From: Rappaport israeli
Lineage (GTDB): Bacteria > Pseudomonadota > Gammaproteobacteria > Cardiobacteriales > Cardiobacteriaceae
Assembly: GCF_001888055.1 (NCBI RefSeq)
Contig: NZ_LXHZ01000014.1
Span: forward strand, 1 to 45,426
Direction of reading: 5' to 3'
DNA length: 45,426 nucleotides
The position numbers and the translations under genes were made by a program. How positions within the stretch are numbered: position 1 is the first letter of the stretch; the number at the start of each line of letters is the position of its first letter. The notes under the pieces were generated by a model. That model was not told the origin of the DNA. It searched no databases and saw nothing but the letters and a program-made list of their open reading frames with translations. Shown in pieces: positions 9,655 through 19,181 of the stretch.

Positions 9655-11040
9655 TCAAGAATACAGCGCATCATTTTGATACACCGTTGGACGCAATTGC
9701 GCCTCAACCTCAACCAACCTCCCACGCAAAGAATTCTTATAAGCCGCTGTAATTTGCACTTTTACAAACCGTCCAATCACTGATTTTGGGGCTTGGAAAT
9801 TCACCACTCGATTATTCTCCGTGCGCCCTGAAACCTCATGCTCATTTTTCTTAGACACACGGTCAACCAACACCCATTGCTCAGAGCCCACCATTGACTG
9901 CGAAATCTCCGCCGCCATCTCCAAAATTCGTGCCTGCAATCGCGCCAACCGCGCCTTTTTCACCTCCATTGGAATGCGATCAGGCATAGCAGAAGCGGGC
10001 GTTCCAGGGCGCGAACTATAAATAAAACTAAAAGACGTATCGTAAAACACTTCCTCAATTAGTTGCATTGTCGCCTCAAAGTCTTCTTCCTCTTCTCCAG
10101 GAAACCCAACGATAAAATCCGAAGACAAACTAATATCAGGACGGATTTCACGCAAACGCGCCAACTTCTCCTTATATTGTGCCGCCGTATGTCCTCGCTT
10201 CATCAGCGCCAACACCTTATCCGAACCACTCTGTACAGGCAAATGCAAATGGCTAACCAACTGTGGCACGCGGCGATACACCTCAATTAAACTATCTGAA
10301 AATTCCACAGGGTGCGACGTGGTAAAACGAACTCTATCAATCCCATCAATCGCCGCCACATACTCAATCAACAGCGCCAAATCCGCCACATCGCCATCAT
10401 CCATCTGCCCCTGATAAGCATTAACATTTTGCCCCAATAAATTAATCTCGCGCACCCCTTGCGCTGCCAAAGACGCACATTCAGCAATCACATCATCAAA
10501 TGGGCGGCTCACCTCTTCCCCGCGCGTATAAGGCACAACACAGAAAGTACAATATTTTGAACACCCCTCCATAATCGAGACAAACGCACTCGCTCCTTCT
10601 GCGCGAGGCTCAGGCAAATGGTCAAACTTCTCAATTTCAGGAAAACTCACATCAACCACCCCATCACGACTTTCCTGTGCAGCTGAAATTAAATTCGGCA
10701 AACGGTGCAAAGTTTGCGGACCAAAGACCACATCAACAATCGGCGCACGCCTACGCAACTCCTCCCCCTCTTGTGAAGCAACACACCCCCCCACACCAAT
10801 AATCAAATGCGGTTTTTGCTCTTTAAGCGGTCGCCAACGTCCAATTTGTGAAAACACCTTCTCCTGCGCCTTTTCACGAATAGAACAAGTATTGAGCAAC
10901 AACACATCCGCCTCCTCGGGCGAGTGCACCTGTGTCATGCCATGAGAATTTTTCAACACCGCCAGCATTTTATTTGAGTCATACTCATTCATCTGACAGC
11001 CATGTGTTTCGATATAAACGTGTTTAAGAGTTGCAACCAT
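9655..11040 (-). CDS. miaB: tRNA-2-methylthio-N6-dimethylallyladenosine synthase MiaB
   Basis: Radical-SAM methylthiotransferase that converts i6A37 to ms2i6A37 in tRNAs reading UNN codons. The 461-aa protein has the N-terminal UPF0004 domain with cluster cysteines in [20 protein letters not shown] and GVGGCVAS; the radical SAM motif [15 protein letters not shown] (CxxxCxxC, about residues 160-167); and a C-terminal TRAM domain. Length is normal and the frame is intact. It heads the miaB-phoL-ybeY group. Confidence 0.96.
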   Translation of the reverse strand: MVATLKHVYIETHGCQMNEYDSNKMLAVLKNSHGMTQVHSPEEADVLLLNTCSIREKAQEKVFSQIGRWRPLKEQKPHLIIGVGGCVASQEGEELRRRAPIVDVVFGPQTLHRLPNLISAAQESRDGVVDVSFPEIEKFDHLPEPRAEGASAFVSIMEGCSKYCTFCVVPYTRGEEVSRPFDDVIAECASLAAQGVREINLLGQNVNAYQGQMDDGDVADLALLIEYVAAIDGIDRVRFTTSHPVEFSDSLIEVYRRVPQLVSHLHLPVQSGSDKVLALMKRGHTAAQYKEKLARLREIRPDISLSSDFIVGFPGEEEEDFEATMQLIEEVFYDTSFSFIYSSRPGTPASAMPDRIPMEVKKARLARLQARILEMAAEISQSMVGSEQWVLVDRVSKKNEHEVSGRTENNRVVNFQAPKSVIGRFVKVQITAAYKNSLRGRLVEVEAQLRPTVYQNDALYS

Positions 11041-11118
11041 AATTATTCTTTCGTGTAGTGCGCTAAAAAAGCGCCATTATAGATATTGCCCTATGCCTCA
11101 ACAACTATTTAGTTGCCT

Positions 11119-11799
11119 TCATAGCGCCACCTGTTTTGCATAACGTAAATCCCAAACGCCATGCCCCTTACGCTCCCCGCGTAACTCAAATTTAGTCTTA
11201 GGACGAAAACTTGGGCGTAGCGCAAAACCATCCGCCTCCCCCAAATTCTGCCACTTATCCCCAGCCTCCTGCATCACCTCACGCATCCATAGCGCATACG
11301 GCTCCCAATCTGTAGCCAAATGCAACTCCCCTGCCACCGCCAACCGCTGATATAACAACTGCACAAACGCAGGTTGAATCAAACGCCGCTTATGATGGCG
11401 TAATTTTGGCCACGGGTCAGGAAAATAAATTTGCACCCGCGACAATGCCCCATTAGGAACATAAGACTGCAACACCGCCACCGCATCATGACAAATAAAA
11501 CGTACATTGCCACACTCTTTGGCGAGCGCCTGCAACAACGCATGCCCCACCCCAGGGCGATGCACCTCCAAACCAATAAAATTCTTTTCAGGCTCCGCAC
11601 AGGCCATTTCAATGAAACTCTCACCATTGCCAAACCCAATTTCCAACACCAACGGACGCGCATTCCCAAATACAGCCTCACTGCTAACTTGCAACCCCTC
11701 AACCACCTCCAGCCCAAAAGTCTGCCAATATTGGTCAAATGCCCGCTCCTGCCCCTGCGTCATCCGCCCTTGTCGCAATACAAAACTACGAATACTCAC
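11119..11799 (-). CDS. trmB: tRNA (guanine-N7-)-methyltransferase TrmB
   Basis: Methylates G46 in the variable loop of many tRNAs using SAM. The 226-aa protein has SAM motif [15 protein letters not shown] (about residues 51-65), [15 protein letters not shown], and the catalytic/tRNA-binding [17 protein letters not shown] (about 128-144). Length and order match TrmB. Its start overlaps the end of folE2 by four bases, so the two are probably co-translated. Confidence 0.94.
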   Translation of the reverse strand: MSIRSFVLRQGRMTQGQERAFDQYWQTFGLEVVEGLQVSSEAVFGNARPLVLEIGFGNGESFIEMACAEPEKNFIGLEVHRPGVGHALLQALAKECGNVRFICHDAVAVLQSYVPNGALSRVQIYFPDPWPKLRHHKRRLIQPAFVQLLYQRLAVAGELHLATDWEPYALWMREVMQEAGDKWQNLGEADGFALRPSFRPKTKFELRGERKGHGVWDLRYAKQVAL

Positions 11800-12631
11800 A
11801 CATCACCCGCCTGCCCCAATCCCTCAATCACCGCATACGCCGAATGATTATGAATAGACTCAAAATTCTCACACGACACCCGATAACGCACCACCCCATC
11901 AACCACCTTCATCGCCAAAGCCACATCCCGCACAATATCCTCAACAAATTTTGGATTTTCATACGCGCGCTCCGTTACATAGCGCTCATCAGGACGTTTT
12001 AACGCCGACCAAATCTCACACGACCCCTGCGCCTCAGCAAGCACAATCAAGCTCTCAATATCGACCTTCTCCGCCTGCTCATACTGCGCCCAAATCACCA
12101 CATGCGAACGTTGATTATGCGCGCCATATTTAGAAATCTCCTTCGAACACGGACACAAACTCGTTACTGGAACAGTCAACGTCAGCGCCACTGTTGGCGA
12201 TTCACCCCATCAACTGCCACCTGCAAACGATAATCCAACACCCCCTCAACCCCAGTAACAGGCGCTTGTTTACGGCGAAAAATCGGCAAATCCAACACAA
12301 TTGACCCCTCACTTGCCCGCAGCAACGTCAACATCTGCGCATGAAGCGCCAACAACTGCGCCAGCGTCAACGCCTCCACCCCTGCAAACAACTCTACAAA
12401 ACGCGACATATGCGTCCCTTTTTGCTCAGCAGATAACGCCACCGATAGCGCCACCTTCGCCACACTCATTTGCCGCACCCCCGCCTGCCACTCAAACGCC
12501 AAAGGAATCGACCAATCACAAATCCCCACCCGTTGAATAGGCATATTGCGCATATCAGGAGTTGCTTGAATATCGGGCAACGCCATATCCTCTTGCTGTT
12601 GTTTTGCCATCTGCGTCATCGCCTGCCTCAT
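11796..12631 (-). CDS. folE2: GTP cyclohydrolase FolE2 (type IB; one frameshift)
   Basis: Converts GTP to 7,8-dihydroneopterin triphosphate, the first step of folate synthesis; FolE2 is the metal-flexible form often used when zinc is short. The N-terminal part (12631-12182) contains [14 protein letters not shown], and the C-terminal part (to 11796) contains the active-site segment [22 protein letters not shown] single missing base around 12185-12195 separates them; adding one base yields 278 aa, the normal length. The downstream half can also start at a GTG inside the overlap, but no FolE2 is known to be split. It lies in the same strand and unit as trmB. No canonical folE is in the window, so this may be the only enzyme for the step, but that cannot be told from here. 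Confidence 0.88.
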
Positions 12632-12692
12632 CGTTTAAAAAAAGGGCGCTATTATCTTTTTATTTTCAAACTTGCGCAATCACCGCCTATTT

Positions 12693-13639
12693 CTAACCCT
12701 GTTTCTTACCATCTACCGTGCCATCTTCCTCATTATTATCCTCTTCATCATCTATCAAAAACACCTCCTCTTCTCCCTCTTCTGATTCAAAATAACGCTT
12801 ACGCTCCCGCTCTGCCAAATACACCACAAACGCATCCATCATCGTTGTAGGCAATAGCCGACGCATCAAACTCATAATCCACGTTGCCTTAGTCACATAA
12901 TAGCGAGGCTTAGGCTTTTTCGCCTCAAGCGCCTCAATTAACTTCTCCACCACCGCATGCGCCTCAAGCGTAAACGGCTCACGCTTAGTCCCACTTAAAC
13001 GCACCAACATTTTCAAATACTGCCACGCATGCAAACTCTCCTCCCCATCAATCCAACGGAAAAACTCCCTTTTAGCATTGGCGCGAAAATTTGTACGAAT
13101 CGGGCCAGGCTCAAGCAAACTCACCGAAATCCCCGAATCTCTTAACTCCAAGCGCAACGCATCCGTCAACCCCTCAAGGCAAATTTCATCGCACAATAAG
13201 CCCCTCGGTAGCGCATCACCGCCAGCCCCAACACCGAACTATTTTGCACAATCCGCCCAAATCCCTGCTGTCGCATAATCGGCAACACACGCCGCGTCAA
13301 ATCATGCCAACCAAAAAAACCATTCTCAAACTGATACACCAACGCCGCGCGCGACAAATCCTCCACCGCACCAGGAATAGCAAACGCACCATTATTAAAC
13401 AACGCATCCAAACGCCCGCCCGATTGTTTAAGCACCCAATCCAGCGCAATTGAAATCGAATCTGGCGACGCCAAATCCAACTGCACCGCCTGCAACCCCT
13501 CCTGCTTTAAACGCTCCACATCCGCTGCATTGCGCGCACTAGCCAACACCAACCAACCGCGCGACTGCAACGCATGCGCTGCTGCATAGCCAATCCCACT
13601 TGAACAGCCTGTAATTAAAATTGTTTTTTGCTTCATCAC
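12693..13639 (-). CDS. Short-chain dehydrogenase/reductase, YbbO-like (one frameshift)
   Basis: NAD(P)-dependent oxidoreductase with the classical SDR signatures: TGCSSGIGYAAA (cofactor loop, about residues 10-21), NNGAF, catalytic Ser in NSSVLG and YCAMK (the YxxxK pair). After YCAMKFAL the frame is lost; adding one base at about 13174-13180 continues into EGLTDALRLELRDSGISVSLLEPGPIRTNF and gives 315 aa, the YbbO-like length. The substrate is unknown. The C-terminal 30 residues form an unusual strongly acidic tail rich in Glu and Asp (about 12700-12790), which the core SDR fold does not need. Its start overlaps the hemH stop by four bases. Confidence 0.82.
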
Positions 13640-14686
13640 CCTTCCCTATAAACATCAACTTTCTCAAACCCACGCCAGCCCTGCGCATGCTGTTTGACCA
13701 AATCCACCAACAAGCCTATATGCGCGCTCTGAGCATTTAAAGCAGGAATATACTCATACACCTGCCCACCATGCTCTAAAAATAACGCACGATTACCTAT
13801 TGCCATCTCCTCCAACGTCTCCAAACAATCCGCGCTAAACCCGGGGCAAATCACCGCCATCGAGCGCACCCCATCGCGCGCCATCTGCTTAATCGTCTCA
13901 TCTGCATAAGGACGCAACCACTCCTCCTTACCAAATAACGACTGAAAAACCATCTGATACGCCCCTTTAGCCAACCCCAACGCCTTTGCCACCAATTCCG
14001 TCGTCTCCTGACAATGCAAAAAATACGGATCTCCCTCATCAAAATAGCGCTTAGGCACGCCATGATAAGAAACAATAACCGCTCTGGCTGACCATGTCGC
14101 GCAAAATGCTGACGCACACTCTCTGCCAACGCCTCAATATATAAAGGATGATTCTGCCAATTGCGCACCATCCGAATCTCAGGAATAAACCGCTGTTGAC
14201 GAAGGCTAACGCCACCCCATCAAACACACTAGCCGTCGTCGCATCGCTATATTGTGGATACATCGGAACCACCAACACATGCTCCACTCCCTGCGCCTTT
14301 AGCGCCATAAACTTACTGGTTAGCGACGGATTGCCATAACGCATCGCATAATCCACCACCACCTCCAATCCCAACGCCTGCAACGCCTTCCCAAGCTCCG
14401 CCACCTGCGCCTTAGTAATCTCAATTAACGGCGACCCATTCTCCTGCCAAATCGCCTCATACGCATGGGCAGATTTTTTAGGGCGCGTCTGCAACACCAC
14501 CCCATATAAAATAGGAAACCACTGCCAGCGTGGCAAATCCACCACCCTAGGGTCAGACAAAAATTCCCGCAAATACCGCTTAAGCGCCGCCTTTGTAGGC
14601 GCATCAGGAGAACCTAAATTTACCAACAACACCGCCACCTTACCCTGCATCCCCTGCGCCAAATGTGCACCGACAGCCACCATCAT
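13636..14686 (-). CDS. hemH: Ferrochelatase (two frameshifts)
   Basis: Inserts Fe2+ into protoporphyrin IX, the last step of protoheme synthesis. The N-terminal part has VAVLLVNLGSPDAPT and LREFLSDPRVVDLPRW; the middle part has VVPMYPQYSDATTASVFDG, then QRFIPEIRMVRNWQNHPLYIEAL; the C-terminal part has SYHGVPKRYFDEGDPYFLHCQETT with the catalytic His, and ICPGFSADCLETLEE. The three segments lie in different frames. One added base near 14196-14206 and one near 14074-14081 give a 350-aa protein of normal length. The start is placed at the ATG pair 14686/14683, which follows the ribosome-binding site AGAGGTGG; a longer reading frame upstream lacks such a site. Co-oriented and overlapping with the downstream dehydrogenase gene. 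Confidence 0.9.
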
Positions 14687-14828
14687 TCCACCTCTTATTG
14701 AAATTGCAAAAAATTTCCTAAGCTTAGCACGTTTTCCCAAAAGCCCGGCATATCGTACCGCCTGTTAATTACATCGCCGAAAATACCCCCTATAATCCGC
14801 AAAATTTTTATAAATAAAGGTAAACATC

Positions 14829-15354
14829 ATGAGCTCTACTGAACGTTATCACCCCCTCCATCGCCTCATCCACTGGCTCAGCGCCGCACTAATTTTATTT
14901 CTTTTTGGCAGCGGACTTTATATGACCACCCTAGGCTACTATGACAACGGCTATCATCTTTGGCCTGCGCGCCATAAAGCCATTGGCATCCTCCTAGCGC
15001 CATCACCCTCCTACGACTCCTCTCCATCATTATCCAAAAAAACCCAGCCCTCTTCAAACCCACAAACGCTGGGAAATTATTTTAGCGCATGCCACGCATG
15101 GTCTTCTCTATCTTCTCATCCTTACCATGCTGATTACGGGCTATCTTCTAGCGACCGCCAAAGGCAATAGCATCAACTTCTTTGACCTCTTTACCCTCCC
15201 AGCTCTTATCGACAGCGACGCCTACGCCCGTACTCTTGGCAAAATTCACCTTTATAGCGCTTGGGCACTCATTCTATTTGCCGTCCTACACGCATTAGGC
15301 GCTCTTAAACATACCCTCATCGACCGCGACAAAACACTCAAGCGCATGCTCTAA
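14829..15354 (+). CDS. Cytochrome b561 family protein (two frameshifts)
   Basis: Four-helix diheme membrane cytochrome of the prokaryotic b561 family. It starts with YHPLHRLIHWLSAALILFLFGSGLYM, where His residues near the first helix are heme ligands, followed by RHKAIG and a second helix. The last part includes MLITGYLLATAKG and GKIHLYSAWALILFAVLHALGALKHTLIDRD with further heme histidines. Two single-base losses, near 14997-15003 and in the CCC at 15059-15061, break the frame; restoring both gives 175 aa. It is followed by yceI, a common pairing of b561 with a periplasmic YceI protein. Confidence 0.85.
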
Positions 15355-15441
15355 AACCAATACAAATGTCAAAACAGTAACCAAGAATTATCGATATCTC
15401 TATAAACTCCCAAACGAATTTGCAAAAAGGAAGGACACATC

Positions 15442-15996
15442 ATGAAACACATTAAAAAAACTACCATCGCGCTCGCATTAAGCGCTCTTTACAGCCTAAG
15501 CGCCCATGCAGCGCCTGTGCAATATAAAATTGACCCAGAGCACAGCATCGTTCAGTTTAAAGTTCCCCACCTAGATTACAGCTATATCCTAGGCACCTTT
15601 AACAACCTTAGCGGTCAATACACCTACGACAGCGAAACAGGTGAAATTAGCAACGTTGAATTCACACTAAACACTGATTCACTCGACACCTACCACGGTG
15701 AGCGCAACAAACATCTTCGCGGTACAGATTTCCTCAACACCGCCGCCCATCCTCAAGCCAGCTTTAAATCTAGCGCATGGCAAGACGGACAGCTCACTGG
15801 TAAACTCACCCTAAACGGACAAACGCAAACCATCACCGTTCCCGTCAATAAAATTGGTGAGGGTGATGACCCATGGGGCAACTACCGCACTGGTTTTGAA
15901 ACAACGTTTAACATCGCATTAAGCGATTATCAAATCCCAGATTCTTATGTAAAACAAGCTGAAATTTACATTACAGGAGAAGGAATTCGCCAATAA
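15442..15996 (+). CDS. YceI family periplasmic polyisoprenoid-binding-like protein
   Basis: A 184-aa exported protein with a Sec signal peptide (about residues 1-23, cut after AHA), then the lipocalin-like YceI barrel. It opens with YKIDPEHSIVQFKVPHL, then contains GTFNNLSGQYTYD, FLNTAAHPQASFKS and the final ISDY-type strand. YceI proteins bind an isoprenoid chain such as ubiquinone-8 in their hydrophobic pore; partner and role here are inferred from the adjacent cytochrome b561. The start follows a strong ribosome-binding site (AAGGAAGGA). A terminator lies just downstream. Confidence 0.92.
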   Translation: MKHIKKTTIALALSALYSLSAHAAPVQYKIDPEHSIVQFKVPHLDYSYILGTFNNLSGQYTYDSETGEISNVEFTLNTDSLDTYHGERNKHLRGTDFLNTAAHPQASFKSSAWQDGQLTGKLTLNGQTQTITVPVNKIGEGDDPWGNYRTGFETTFNIALSDYQIPDSYVKQAEIYITGEGIRQ

Positions 15997-16026
15997 GCGC
16001 TTAGCATTCCTAGCACTTAAAAAGAC

Positions 16027-16057
16027 AAAAGACCTGAGTTTTATCTCAGGTCTTTTT
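16027..16057 (+). terminator. Rho-independent terminator after yceI
   Basis: A 12-bp perfect stem (AAAAGACCTGAG / CTCAGGTCTTTT) around a six-base loop, ending in a T-run. It begins about 30 bases after the yceI stop, and the flanking A-run means it may also work against minus-strand transcripts. Confidence 0.88.
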
Positions 16058-16112
16058 ATTTTGGCAAAGTGAAAATCCCAATCAAAGACTTTACCTCACA
16101 ACATCAATTCTT

Positions 16113-16889
16113 CTAGCAAGCCTTTAACAATGGTGCATTATAATCCTGCGCAATTTGCATAAACGGTACAATATTTCCCTTGTCATTTTGCAACAACATT
16201 GGAATAGCAGGCGCTAGATAATTTAAGCCATCCTTTTTAAGCGACGCCATTTGTGCAATACGCGCCTGAGTTTGCAAATCCTCATCTAAGAAAACTGCCT
16301 GCTTACCATACTCCCCCGCATTTTTAGCCAAAACAAAATATCATCATAAGAAAATGACTGCTCATTGTATTTTGCAGGGGTAAATGGTGTGCTACATTTC
16401 TCTGCCAAAGGCGTTGCTAAAATATTCGTCGTTGTATGCAAATCATTTTGCGCATGACGACAAACCAATGCCTTATCCTTAGTGAAAGTGACATCACACT
16501 CCAGCATCCCTGCACTTTGACGCGCTGCGGCAATATAAGATTCTTTTGTATGTTTGGGGAATTGCAAAGGCGCACCGCGATGACCAATTACAAAATCAGA
16601 TTGACGCGGCACTTGTCCTGCGCAGGACATCAATCTATCTTTTAGCTCGCCCGCCTGCAAATCATCTAACAAATAAAAAGGACGCACTCCATAAGTATAG
16701 TCGGAGAAGTGAAAAAGTAGTACAAGGCGGCGAGCCGCAGACAGTACAGATAGTACGGCAAGGCGAGCCAACGCCGTAATACTTTTTCAATTCTTCGACT
16801 ATATAAGCCTGAATAGGCGCTATCTCTTAAAATCCCTCCTATTGTGCGTAACTTGATAAAGCATTTATAGCCAGCGCTAACGCCATCAT
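16113..16889 (-). pseudogene. Glycerophosphodiester phosphodiesterase remnant, interrupted by a MITE
   Basis: The conserved core reads [21 protein letters not shown] with the catalytic HRGA, then [29 protein letters not shown], which are the metal- and phosphate-binding motifs of periplasmic GDPD/GlpQ-like enzymes. A frameshift in the A5 run (T5 at 16321-16325) separates this from [17 protein letters not shown]. The protein then stops at about 16113, well short of a full TIM barrel. Upstream, a signal-peptide-like start (MMALALAINALSSYAQ, ATG at 16889 with a good ribosome-binding site) is in the frame that resumes after the 108-bp MITE at 16696-16803. That link is broken by in-frame stops and the insertion. 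Truncation at both ends indicates a true pseudogene rather than just sequence error. Confidence 0.75.
16696..16803. mobile_element. Correia-like MITE, copy 1 (108 bp)
   Basis: A short non-coding element with imperfect terminal inverted repeats of about 24 bp: the left end starts TATAGTCGGAGAAGTGAAAA, and the right end read in reverse gives TATAGTCGAAGAATTGAAAA. The ends abut TA, consistent with TA target duplication. The interior carries the words GCCGCAGACAGTACA and ATAGTACGG and ends with AACGCCGTA, strongly reminiscent of neisserial Correia elements as I remember them. It carries no gene, so it would need a transposase acting in trans. It lies within the 5' part of the decayed glycerophosphodiesterase gene. 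A second copy at 21795-21902 differs at one base. Confidence 0.88.
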
Positions 16890-16914
16890 CTTTTTTCTCC
16901 CGTAAATAAACCCA

Positions 16915-17793
16915 TTATCTTGATAATTCCTGCAAGTACTGCGCAAATTGCGCTCCCAACTGCGGATGTTTTAATCCCATCTCCACATTCGCCTGCAAAT
17001 ATCCCAATTTATCGCCGCAATCATAGCGCTTACCTTCAAAACGATAAGCCAACACTGTTTGTTGCTCTATCAACTGCGCAATTGCATCGGTTAGCTGAAT
17101 CTCTCCACCTGTGCCCTCTGGCGTATGTTGCAAAATCTGCATCACTTGCCCAGGTAAAATATAACGCCCAATCACCGCCTGAGTAGAGGGCGCCACGTTA
17201 GGAGCTGGCTTTTCCACCACTGCTTGCACCGTACACAACCGCTGATTAATCTGCGCGCCAGCCGTAATAATGCCATAGCGCTGCGTCTGCTCGCGTGGCA
17301 CTTCCATCACCCCCAACACCGCCTGTTGTTGCGCTTCAAATACCTCCACCATTTGTTTAAGCACTGGTTTTTGCTCACACACCAACAAATCATCTGCCAG
17401 CAATACCGCAAACGCTCGCTCCCCCACCACAGGACTTGCACACAATACCGCATGCCCCAATCCCAACGCCAACTCCTGACGAATAAACACCACCTGCATA
17501 TCCCGCGGTTTAACGCCCTCCACCACCTGCAAAAACTCCGCCTTCCCACGCACCCGCAACTCATTTTCCAACTCATAAGCAATATCAAAATGCTCTGTAA
17601 TAGACCATTTATTGCGCCCTGTTACAAAAATCATCGTGCGAATTCCTGCTGCGTAAGCCTCTTCTACAGCGTATTGAATCAAAGGCTTATCCACAATCGG
17701 CAACATCTCCTTTGGGCTTGCCTTTGTTGCAGGCAAAAAACGCGTTCCAAACCCAGCCACTGGAAAAACTGCCAAATCAATTTTCTCACGCAT
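16915..17793 (-). CDS. galU: UTP-glucose-1-phosphate uridylyltransferase
   Basis: Makes UDP-glucose from UTP and glucose-1-phosphate for cell-surface glycan and nucleotide-sugar synthesis. The 292-aa protein has the nucleotide-binding GFGTRFLPATKASPKEMLPIVDKP (about residues 14-37), FAVLLADDLLV for metal binding, VVEKPAPNVAPS, and GGEIQLTDAIAQL. Length is normal and the frame intact. It follows radA with a two-base gap, so it is likely in the same transcript. Confidence 0.95.
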   Translation of the reverse strand: MREKIDLAVFPVAGFGTRFLPATKASPKEMLPIVDKPLIQYAVEEAYAAGIRTMIFVTGRNKWSITEHFDIAYELENELRVRGKAEFLQVVEGVKPRDMQVVFIRQELALGLGHAVLCASPVVGERAFAVLLADDLLVCEQKPVLKQMVEVFEAQQQAVLGVMEVPREQTQRYGIITAGAQINQRLCTVQAVVEKPAPNVAPSTQAVIGRYILPGQVMQILQHTPEGTGGEIQLTDAIAQLIEQQTVLAYRFEGKRYDCGDKLGYLQANVEMGLKHPQLGAQFAQYLQELSR

Positions 17794-17795
17794 TT

Positions 17796-19181
17796 CTACA
17801 TCCTCTCTTCTAATAACGCCAACACCTGCCCGATATGACTCACCCCATGCACCGTCAAGCCCGACACCGTCTCACGTGAAACATTCGCCTTTGGCAATAC
17901 AATATGCTTAAACCCATGTTGCTCAGCAGCCTTAATCCGCGCCTGCCCATTAATCACTGGACGCAACTCCCCCGACAATCCAATCTCCCCACCAATCACC
18001 CAGTCTAATGGCAACGCACGCCCTTTAAAACTTGAAAACACCGCTGCCACAACCGCCAAATCCGCCGCCGTCTCCGTAATTTTCAGCCCCCCCACCACAT
18101 TTAAATACACATCCATATCATGAATCGCAATCCCACCATGGCGATGCAACACCGCCAACAACATTGCCAACCGCCCCCCATCTAACCCCTGCGTAACCCG
18201 TCTGGCATACCCTCCACCCTTCTCATCGACCAACGCCTGCACCTCCACCAACAACGCACGACTCCCCTCCCACACTGGCATAATCGCACTCCCAGCATGC
18301 TCCCCCTCAGGACGACTCAAAAAAATCGCCGACGGATTATTCACCGCCTTCAATCCCGATTCCAACATAGCAAACATCCCCAGCTCATTGACCGAACCAA
18401 AGCGATTTTTAATCGCGCGCAACATACGAAAGCGACTCCCCGCCTCACTCTCAAAATACAAAACCGTATCCACCATATGCTCTAACACCCTTGGTCCTGC
18501 AATGGCGCCCTCTTTGGTTACATGCCCAATCAAAAACACCGTCGTCCCACTCATTTTTGCAAAACGCACCAACTGCGCTGTCGACTCACGCAACTGACTC
18601 ACCGAACCAGGCGCTGCTGAAAGCGCCTCGCTGTAAAGCGTTTGAATCGAATCCACCACCAACACATCAGGACGCTCTGCCAGCGCCGTTGCAATAATGC
18701 GCTCCACCTGCGTCTCGGCATAAAGCACAATCTGCTTACGCTCAAGCCCCAAGCGCTCAGCACGCAACCCAATCTGACTCGGAGATTCCTCCCCACTCAC
18801 ATACAAACAACGCACTTGATACGACAAATGATGCACCGTCTGCAACAACAAAGTCGACTTCCCAATCCCAGGGTCTCCGCCGATTAACACCACACTCCCA
18901 TGCACCAATCCCCCCCCCAGCACCCGATCAAACTCACTAATCCCACTGGGCGTAATCGACTCCCGCACCAAATCCACCGCATCCAACGACTGCACCACCC
19001 CAGCCGCCACCCCAGCATATCCCCCATCCTGCACCGAACGGGGCGCGCCCTTCTTCTCCTGCGCCACCACCTCCTCCACCAACGTATTCCACTGCCCACA
19101 CTCATGACACTGCCCCTGCCATTTTGGATAAACCGCACCACATTCATTACACACAAACCGCGATTTTGCCTTAGCCATCAA
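17796..19181 (-). CDS. radA: DNA repair protein RadA
   Basis: RecA-like ATPase that drives branch migration of recombination intermediates. The 461-aa protein has an N-terminal four-cysteine zinc finger (CNECGAVYPKWQGQCHECG, about residues 10-28), Walker A GGDPGIGKSTLLLQ (about 101-114), the RadA-specific KNRFGS motif, and a C-terminal Lon-protease-like domain (IHDMDVYLNVVGGLKITE onward). Normal length and no break. It overlaps the end of alr by 11 bases. Confidence 0.96.
   Translation of the reverse strand: MMAKAKSRFVCNECGAVYPKWQGQCHECGQWNTLVEEVVAQEKKGAPRSVQDGGYAGVAAGVVQSLDAVDLVRESITPSGISEFDRVLGGGLVHGSVVLIGGDPGIGKSTLLLQTVHHLSYQVRCLYVSGEESPSQIGLRAERLGLERKQIVLYAETQVERIIATALAERPDVLVVDSIQTLYSEALSAAPGSVSQLRESTAQLVRFAKMSGTTVFLIGHVTKEGAIAGPRVLEHMVDTVLYFESEAGSRFRMLRAIKNRFGSVNELGMFAMLESGLKAVNNPSAIFLSRPEGEHAGSAIMPVWEGSRALLVEVQALVDEKGGGYARRVTQGLDGGRLAMLLAVLHRHGGIAIHDMDVYLNVVGGLKITETAADLAVVAAVFSSFKGRALPLDWVIGGEIGLSGELRPVINGQARIKAAEQHGFKHIVLPKANVSRETVSGLTVHGVSHIGQVLALLEERM

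Noticed and set aside
16286-16771. GDPD starting at [15 protein letters not shown] inside the MITE
   Set aside because: The N-terminal residues are a translation of the inserted repeat, not a real signal peptide.
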